Part shown: positions 56,147 through 64,000 of the stretch, one piece after another
Layout of the letters: every line of letters starts with the position of its first letter
How positions within the stretch are numbered: position 1 is the first letter of the stretch
Assembly: GCA_029204225.1 (NCBI GenBank)
Contig: CM055095.1
Span: 29,082,845-29,146,844 of the forward strand
Reading direction: 5' to 3'
From: Diphasiastrum complanatum
Taxonomy: Eukaryota; Streptophyta; Lycopodiopsida; Lycopodiales; Lycopodiaceae
DNA length: 64,000 nucleotides
The notes under the pieces: generated by a model
Database searches by the model: none
The model's input: only the letters and a program-made list of their open reading frames with translations
Told to the model about the DNA's origin: nothing
Translations under genes and position numbers: made by a program

Positions 56147-57340
56147 ATGACACAAAGAAAAGGCAAATGGCAGGCAGGAAATTATGCTGATCAACATCAA
56201 TTTGATAATAATCATTATGAAGACAATTATGTTGATCAACATCAATATGATGATGATCAATATGAAGATGATACAGGCGAAAGCTCAAACTTGTTCATTA
56301 CGGCGCTAATGACAAGTCACGAAGCAAAGGATACCTGGTACATCGACAGTGGAGCGTCCAAGCACATGACTTCGAGGAAGGAGCGATTTTTGAAATTCAA
56401 GGAAATCCACAATGGCGATGAAGTTGGACAAGCTGATGGCCAATTGCTACCTGTGAAAGGATTTGGAGTGGTACCAGTGAAGCTAGCTAGCAGAATGGTA
56501 AAGCGGATAAGCAATGTGCAATATGTTTCTGGTTTAGCCAACAATTTACTATCAGTTGGGACGATGGCTGATCAACAACTCAAGGTTGAGTTTGATAGTG
56601 ACAAATGTCTCATCAAGGACATCAAGAATCACTACAAAGTGATTGCTACAGGAGCGAGAGTCAACAGGAATCGACTCTACAAATTGAATGCGGGATCTTT
56701 TACTCAACCTATGGTAAGCACTGTTGATAGTCGAAGTGATCTTTAGCATCAATGATTTGGTCATATTAATTCTCAAAGTTTATATATTCTGGAAAGAGGT
56801 AATCTAGTTATTGGATTTCCTGATATTTTTTTTTAAGGAAAAATTTGTGAAGGTTGCATTTTGGAAAAACAACACAGAGAGAGGTTTCCCAAAAGTGGAG
56901 CAAGGAGAGCCAATGGCATCCTAGATCTTGTCCATAGTGATCTATGTGGACCAATGTAGACTAGATCTCTTAATGGTTACTATTATTTTATTACCTTTAT
57001 TGATGATTATAGCAGATGTATTTGGATTTATTTCATAAGCAAGAAATCAAACGCCTTTGCTAAGTTCAAGAAATTCAAGGTATTAGCTGAAAAGCAAACA
57101 TGAAGTTACATCAAGACTTTGAGATCTAATGGAGGTGGTGAGTATTTTTTGATAGAATTTATTGAATTCTACAAAGATCAAGGGATCAAGAGGCAGACTA
57201 CAACACCTTATTCACCGCAGCAAAACGGAGTTGCAGAGCGAAAGAATAGATCCATTGTTGAGATGGCCAGGGCAATGCTCAAAAGCAAGGATATGCCAAA
57301 CACCTTTTGGGCAGAAGCTTGCAGCATAGCTACACACATC
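56147..57340 (+). pseudogene. Protease and integrase of H2
   Basis: Protease active site DTWYIDSGASKHMTSRKE (about 56328), then VQYVSGLANNLLSVGTMADQ, LYKLNAGSFTQPMVSTVDSR and a TAG at the Trp of the LWHQ zinc motif. Integrase continues with KICEGCIL, RRANGILDLVHSDLCGP, YYFITFIDDYSR and LRSNGGGEY. In that last motif the second catalytic Asp is Asn (SDGGGEY in H1). SPQQNGVAERKNRSIVEMAR keeps the Glu. The element is truncated after TFWAEACSIATHI. Confidence 0.9.
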
Positions 57341-60300
57341 CAGCTATGGATTTGCATCAATCAGAAGGTGGAGCTACTTCTTGTATTTTCTCATTTTTTG
57401 TGGATTTCTCCTTGCATGTTACTTCCAGGTGGTGGAATTGATCTCCAAGTAGGTGGCTTCTCTGAATTTGGTGTACTTTCGGCCTAAAGATCATATTTAT
57501 GGGATTTCTCCATAGTTTTTGGTGGAAATCAAAGGTTTTTTAATGGTTTTAGTTAATTTTTCACCTAGAATTGAAGTTTTTTGCTTGAAATTGATCATAG
57601 GTACTAGTGTAGTACGTTTTCCAGATTTTACTTGCTATTGTACAGTCATTAATGATTAGATCTAATGATTGCATGATGTTGGAATAGTCAAAAGGTTGAT
57701 TAGATAGTGATTTTGGACCAAAAATTGGGTTTTTGGACCATAAATGGGCTATAGAAACCATGTTTGACTAAATTAGGACTTTTGGTGCTTGCATGCAATG
57801 GATTTATAGGGGTTTGGATCTGATTGCACGTTTTTGTTGATTTTTCCCACAAATTTTGGTCAAAATTCGTCAAAAACCAAGGTTTTTTGATGTTTTTTGG
57901 ACTAATTTTGTGGTAGATCTCAAAGTTCTCAGCCAAGACTTGGTATGAACGTTTTCAGAGATGTAATGAAGTTGTCCCTGAGCTGTCATGAAGTTTGGAA
58001 GGGATTAGACACCATTAGGGAGCTCAAAATACCAAAAATTAGTGTATTTTTTATGCCTTTTGAGCATGAATACCTCTCAATTGGGGGTCTAAACCTGTTG
58101 GTTCTTGTTACAAGCTTAAAGATATGATGTATTGCATCTGTTTTGAGCCATCATGCATCCAATTTGGATAGGTAAGCATTAGACACCATCATGTTGAAGT
58201 TTTGCTTGTTGAAGGAGGCCAAAAATGCATTTTTTGCATGACCTGAGCTTATGATTACTTGCAAGACCTGTAAGAAGCTTCTATGCCTCTCTAATAAACC
58301 TTAGTAGAGTGCTTGTAACCTCTGATTCAAGGCTTTTTGGGCTGGGATGTGTTTTTTGATGATTCCTCTCTACAAAAGTGCGCCCTCCTACCTATTTTTC
58401 ATGCATTTATTGCTCGCACGTGTGAAGCCAGGGGTGCAGGGTGACGTGGCAAGTGCCTTGTAGACCCACTCTCCGTACTATGCTTTACAGCGACCAATTT
58501 GGTGTCTTGTAGAGAAAGTTATGGCTATCGAAAGTTTGGCAATTTTTGAACTAAAATTTGCAAAATTTTCGAAATGTTTTGATGCATGCATGCTTGTAAC
58601 TCAGTGTAGTGCTTGTATGTTGATGAAAATGTATGGATAGACCTGTATGCATGCATGGATGCATGTTGCATGCGTAATCAGCAGATTGATAAGAAGATTT
58701 CTTGCATGAAGCTATTTTTGGCAATTCTAGATCAAAAAGCAGATTTCCTAGTGGCTAGGCTAATTACGAAAATTTTTCCATTTTTATGAAAAAATCAATG
58801 CATGTTGAGTTTTGATATGTGACAGTGCCTGTGACATAAATCGATCATTTTAATCGATTTTCACAATTGGTCCATTTCGGACTGATTTTGTGAATCCAAG
58901 TGCTAATTTCCTAGTTTCTTGGCAATTTACGTAAAAATTGATTTTTATTAAAATCACTGCATGTCATGTAGGATGCATGTCGGATGTTTCAGAATCCTCC
59001 CGATATGAGATGGTGATTGTGAAACAGTCAAGTCGATGTTTGGTCAATTTTCACAGTTTAGGTCCATATTGAATGGAATTTAAAAATCCCAGTATACATA
59101 AAATTTGAAGAAACCATGGACGTTTTCGATTTGTTCCAATTTTTTGGTTATTGATCAAACAGAAATGACTTATAAAATGAATGATCTTACTGAGTTGAAA
59201 TCATTGTAACCTTCACTTTTAGTTGAAGATTTTGTGAATCTGTCAATTAAGGAGCATTTCTTGTTATGGGGATCAATAAGGACCAAGAATAATGTAAATA
59301 TAGTAGAACAGTATTATGCTGGTCTATAAGGGGATTTGCCAGGGATTAAGTGCGGCACTTAATGAACAAACTTAAATTGTCAGGGTGATAGTGCTAAAGT
59401 TAGCGATACCAAATCGAGCTTTCCTAGTACAAATTTGGGGTTTTGTTAACCGGAACCATTTTTGGAAAGGGGGGGAAAGAGTGGAAGTCTGAGATGTAGA
59501 TGATTTCTGGTCTTAAGGATCCAATTATTTGATTTACATTCAATTCCTGAAGTATAAGTAATTGCAAGGGAGAATAAAATTGGGAATTATTTAAGAAGAC
59601 TGTCTCTAGGAATTTGGATTCCTTTTCCCCAGTGTGAATTAGAATTTTGAGAATTCGAGGATTCTAAGAGAAAAGTAGTGGCAAGACTGGTAATCCATTT
59701 ATGGAACCATCTCTGTTTTGCAATTGGATTTGGATCTTGTAAAGTAATGCGGATAGAAGGTGTTCCATACAGGAATCTAGTAATTTGTATTCTTTTCAGT
59801 TATAGAGTATTTCTCTATAATGACAGTAACAATCAAGAGAGTTCTAATTTGTTAAAAGAATTAAGTTCTTCTCACCGATTTGTTAAAAGAGAGTTCTTTT
59901 AAGTACTTCCCTATAAGATTTTTGAATATGGCTCGGAACTTAGCTTTCCTAAACCCTAACGTTAGTCTCTATTTGATAGTTGATTATTGAGAGATAATAT
60001 TTCTATCATTTGGGATAAGATATTCTATGACTTTGAGGAAAAAGTCCTATTTGTAATAGTATTGGATACTTATTACTGACTTTTAAATCAAAATTACAGA
60101 ATTTCTTTTTTAAAAGGGGGAAGAAAAGATAGGATTAAATCTTTCGAGGAATTAGCCAGTTGCATTGATTTTGGAGAAAAATCTTGTATGTGTGCAATGG
60201 TAGAACTATCGAGTTTGAAATAGACAAACTCTCTAAGTGATTATTTTGAGTAACCTGGAACTAGATGAGGTTTGGGGTTATTGAGCTGTGAGATATTCAT

Positions 60301-61559
60301 TAATATGGGTAGTGATAAAGATTAAATTAAGATTCACTGATTGTTACCAAGTACCATTTCATTATGGATTGGATCAGTGGAATAAAGCTTTAATCTTAAC
60401 TCTATGTCCAAAGATGTCTGTATGAATTAGCCTAATCTTGGTTTGTACGCTAAGATTTGTTGTAAGCTGATTTGTAGAAGAAATTTTGTTAATAAGAGGT
60501 AGATGGTTGGAAAACTTATGATGTGGAGTTATTCACTTTAAATATTTCCCAGATATGTTATTTACTCGTGAGAGATAGAGTTCTTTGGTAGCTGAGGTGC
60601 AAGATTCTTAGTGAATTATGTGAGTAACAAATGCAGATTGTGGATATCTGTCAGTTTATAACCTATGTTTATGTATAGGAACATAGTTGGATAAGTTGCT
60701 TATGTAAGTCTTAATCTTGTGGATCTACTATGTGTTTCCTATGTACTGAGTTTATATCGTATACATAAACTAGTCAGAGTGCTAAAACCACTGAATTCAG
60801 TTGGAATTCAGCAAAACTTTATAATCTCTAGATGTGGTTCTAGGTGATTGTATAAAGGTTATCATTTGTTAAAGACAAATGTTATCATGCATAGTGAATG
60901 ACTGTTTTAATGCAAGAATAGGAGGTCAATAGCTCAATATAGGTTGCATGGGGATTCTAGGAAGAATATTCTCTCTCTCATGAGGAGAATATGTCCATTG
61001 GAAACTCGCCCATCCTCCTATTGTAAATTTAGTTCCTTGAGTCTGTTTCTCCTCCTCTCTCTTAGGTTCTTCACTATGGCTTGGGGGTTAGGTCCAGGAG
61101 GGAACTCCAGGAGGGATCTAGGTTTGGATGGGTGGTTTTGCTCCGCAGGTGTCCTTTTGGTTGTTTTGCAACAGGATCTAGTCAGATCTTCATTTGATGA
61201 TCCTTACAAAAACCCTGGCAATGAATCCATGATCACAAAATGAGGAGTAGGACGAGTTTGACCTCAATATATAGAGCCAAAAGCAACCTGGGCACATAGT
61301 CATGCATAGCCCTAAGTTTCTTATACATAGATTCACCTAGAATAGAGTCCTACGCATGGACCACCTATTCATAGAATTGCTATTGATAGCTCTACACATG
61401 CATACATTGTCTCATACCTTGTCTAACTCCATTTAGTGTGTTCTGGGCCTCACAAGGATATTAGTTACTTTCGGGTCACATCCAGTATGACGTGGCATAA
61501 CTAACAGCTTGATTTACTGGAGTACCATCGTGTATCCAAGACTAGGAGTATATTGAATC
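57341..61559. other. No gene seen (4.2 kb)
   Basis: The largest unexplained stretch. 57341-59110 is T-rich with scattered gcatgcatg runs (58590-58670). 59110-60900 shows open but unrecognisable patches (for example 59678-59902). 60940-61260 is CT-rich and could be an LTR or leader. I found no coding similarity, LTR ends, primer site or RNA gene. Confidence 0.4.
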
Positions 61560-61990
61560 CTACTTACTAGTCATGAACATAACACTAGGTGTATCACAAC
61601 ACTTTGCATCTACCATATGAAATCTCCTTAGAATAGAATTAGCATACTTCTCTTGACAAATGAAAGTATATTGAGAAGATTTAATCACTTCTATTACTAA
61701 AATGTAATGCAAATGACCAAGATCATGCACCTCAAACTCCTTCTTTAGAGCACTGATATCATCAACATCTTGATTGTTTCCAGCACTCAAGATGATATCA
61801 TCCACATAGATTAGCAAGACAGTAACATCATTTTTAGCAAATCTAAAATATAATGAATAATCATACTCACTCATAACAAAATTTTGAGAGAGTAAAAATG
61901 TGGTAAGCTTAGCATACCAGCTCCTTGGATATGACACACCGTATCGAAATTTTGAATGCAAAATGGTGTTTTCAAGGAGTGAAAGATGAG
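61560..61990 (-). pseudogene. Copia reverse transcriptase fragment
   Basis: Minus strand reads SYPRSWYAKLTTFLLSQNFV, MSEYDYSLYFRFAKNDVTVL, the active site LLIYVDDIILSAG, FEVHDLGHLHYILVIEV and FICQEKYANSILRRFHMVDA. The frame is uninterrupted over 120 codons and the catalytic box is intact. The upstream side is chimeric near 61920, and nothing follows the RT thumb on the left. Opposite in strand to E. Confidence 0.9.
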
Positions 61991-62799
61991 GTCGTATTCA
62001 CCATGTCCTTTCTGGATAGCAAAAGTCTTGTCAATGTCTCAGGAAGCTTCATCAAATGCAATAGTTGAGATCAATGTGCACTAGCTTAAAACAGATCACA
62101 TAGAAAATCAACTATTGACATTTTGAAACTAAAAATTACAACAATGTCTTCCATTGATGAGACACTTGTTGGTCCTAGTAATCGAACTCGTGCTAAAGTA
62201 AACAATCTCGAAGCTCTTGGTGTTCATTTGGAGGAAGGTGGTATTCTTGTCAATAGTGAAGAAGAAGACGGTTGTATAACATCTTCGGGATCTTCTTCAT
62301 GGTTCATGGAAGATACAAATGGCTATGAGAGTAAAAGTCCCATGTAACTTTTTTTGTATGTATTGGTATTAGCGCAAGAAGCATAAATATTTGGACATTT
62401 TGGAAAGGTTAATGGACAAGTTGGGCACTAAATTGCGCTTAAGTACATCATTCCATCCGAAAACAGGTTGATAGAGGCCATTTAATTTTGTAAAATACAT
62501 GAAATCAAGACAATTTTGTGTATAGTTTATTGTGTCAAAATGCATGTTTTTTTTAAAGTAGAGCAAATTTTAATATGTTTCAATATTTTATTATTTTAAT
62601 TTGAATCTCATTATGAAAATTGATTTACAAACCAAGTCCTTTTCAAAGTTCAAAAATCTTAAAAATGTGCAAAATCATCCTTTTTTTGGTCATTTTTCAA
62701 ACATGCTTCAAGGTGTTTTTGAAAAGCACCCTAATTTAAGACACTTTTTGAGGGAGTTTAGGGGAATATATGAAAACTTTCTCTTTTGGTTGCAAAGTT
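61991..62799. other. No identifiable gene; short open frame at 62147-62347
   Basis: The plus-strand frame MSSIDETLVGPSNRTRAKVN continues ~67 codons, acidic, ending YESKSPM. No family is recognised and it may be a gag-like scrap. The rest is AT-rich. Confidence 0.25.
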
Positions 62800-64000
62800 T
62801 CTCATTCGACTCACAATGGTGTTATATTTATGGTGTTACTACTATTAGCAATGGAGGAGCTAAGATGTATGTCACCTTTATTGATGATTTTAGTAGATTT
62901 TTGTTGGGTCTATCTACTAAAGAGCAAGGATGAAGTGTATCTTTGTGAAATTCAAGAACACAAGGGAGAACCAAATCACTACAAGGATCAAGTGCTTGAG
63001 GAGTGACAATGGTGGTGAGTATATCTCAACCAAGATGGGATCAAGAGGGAGTACACAACTCCAAGGACACCTCAACAAAATGGAGTGGCCGAGAGGAAGA
63101 ATAGGACATTATGTGAAGGTGCCAAAGCCATGAGGTTAAATGCTAATCTTCATAAACCATTTTGGGATCAAGCCTTGTTGTGTGCTAACTTTCTATGCAA
63201 TAGGTGGCCAAGCGCTATATTGGATGGAAGAACACCTTTTGAGATGCTCTTCAAGAGGAGGCTGAGTGTCAAGTTTATTAGAACTTTTGGAAGCACTTGC
63301 TATGTCAATATAACTCTTGATGGGAGAATCCATCTTCAAGGAAAGGTATATTTGTTGGATATAGTGAGGTGAGTAAAGCCTACATGGTTTACATTCCTAC
63401 TACTAATAAGGTGATTATTGGTAGAGATGTCATTTTTTATGAGGGGAACATTCCAAAGGTGTCTTCAAGTAATGATGTTGTGGAAAAATCTTGATGTTGA
63501 TGAGAAGGATCCTACTTTAGATGGTGATGATGAAGGACCTTCATCAAGTCAAAAGCCAACAAGAACATCAAGGGAAAGACAAACACCTTCAAGGCTCACA
63601 TATGATGAGAAAGATAAGCAAGTAGTTGTTGGAACGAACTATGCTTTCCTAACCTCATTTGATGAACCTACATGTGTAGATAAAGCAAGTAACAAAGAGG
63701 AGTGGATCCAAGCAATGGATCTTGAGCATCAAACTCTTATGGAGAACAATACATGGAGATTGGTGAAGTTACCTAAGGACAAGAAAACTATTGGATGCAA
63801 ATAGATCTTCAAAGTGAAGACTAACCAAGATGGATCTATCAATAAGCATAAGGCAAGGTTGGTGGCCAAGGGCTATGCACAAGAACATGGTATTGACTTT
63901 GATGAGACCTTTGCACCTGTGGCAAAGATGGTAAGCATTCACTACTCTTTTTGGATGAAATCTATGGAAAATGGACATTACAAATGCAATTTTGAATGGT
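62800..64000 (+). pseudogene. Copia element E: integrase to RT start, runs off the window
   Basis: Integrase core YVTFIDDFSRF, then in other frames LRSDNGGEYIST, TPQQNGVAERKNRTLCEGAK (catalytic Glu kept), LHKPFWDQALLCANFLCNRW and RTPFEMLFKRRLSVKF. The linker has ERQTPSRLTYDEKDKQVVVG, ASNKEEWIQAMDLEHQTLME, NNTWRLVKLPKDKKTIGCK and a TAG at the next Trp codon. RT begins [31 protein letters not shown]. Related to B, C1 and C2. At least four frame changes. Confidence 0.9.

Larger units (their letters stand above)
53628..57340 (+). mobile_element. Copia element H2, 5' portion
   Basis: Plus strand: short LTR, primer site, an unusually long leader (about 1.4 kb), gag, protease, integrase, truncated at about 57340 inside the integrase C-terminus. 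The proteins are close relatives of H1 (GARVNRNRLYKLNAGSFTQ versus GARVNGNQLYKLNARSFTQ). Its left end sits in the gag of the gypsy element. Confidence 0.85.

Noticed and set aside
59110-60900. Organelle DNA insertion
   Set aside because: The composition suggested it briefly, but no organelle gene or tRNA could be read.

Overview
This is a stretch of plant nuclear DNA made almost entirely of decayed LTR retrotransposons. The Copia elements carry initiator-Met-tRNA-type primer sites. The only gene that looks intact is a secreted double-DUF26 (ginkbilobin-2-like) protein at 43696-44406. One gene in 64 kb, many layers of truncated elements, and stop codons that often look like C-to-T or G-to-A decay of methylated cytosines suggest a large, repeat-rich vascular plant genome. 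A gymnosperm or a fern would fit, but the sequence does not settle which.

Layout. 1-376: Ty3/gypsy RT fragment (-). 377-1411: rearranged Copia element A1 (-). 1491-2505: 1-kb foldback element. 3088-4642: Ty3/gypsy gag-protease (+), cut by a family-A LTR (4643-5324) that is joined to antisense gag. 5980-8936: Copia element B (-) with gag-protease fused to RNase H. 9001-10504: Copia element A3 (-). 10997-12035: a tandem duplication and a cluster of CCACGCGTGG palindromes. 13845-15330: first copy of an unknown roughly 100-codon gene. 16987-25450: Copia element H1 (+), split by a complete younger Copia element C1 (18509-24700, -). 25902-30705: Copia element C2 (-) with a perfect 5-bp target duplication. 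32064-32885: LTR with primer site. 34570-36175: copy 3 of the unknown gene (+). 38690-39400: Copia RT scrap. 39628-39782: GA microsatellite. 41070-41917: copy 2 of the unknown gene (-). 43548-44406: TATA box, leader and DUF26 gene. 46480-47300: Copia RNase H scraps. 47385-53627: Ty3/gypsy element (-). 53628-57340: Copia H2 (+), same family as H1. 61560-61990: Copia RT (-). 62800-64000: Copia E (+), running off the window.

How it fits together. B, C1, C2 and E have related proteins. C1 and C2 carry the same Glu-to-Lys change at the third integrase catalytic residue, so they may have needed integrase supplied in trans. C1 inserted into H1, and its two LTRs differ at about 26 sites by hand count. 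The most unusual observation is a 37-bp sequence with a short hairpin. It occurs twice on opposite strands at unrelated sites (28172-28209 in C2, 43606-43642 in the DUF26 leader). Each copy is flanked by a different 15-16 bp direct repeat, as a mobile sequence would be, and the paralogous empty site is visible in B and C1.
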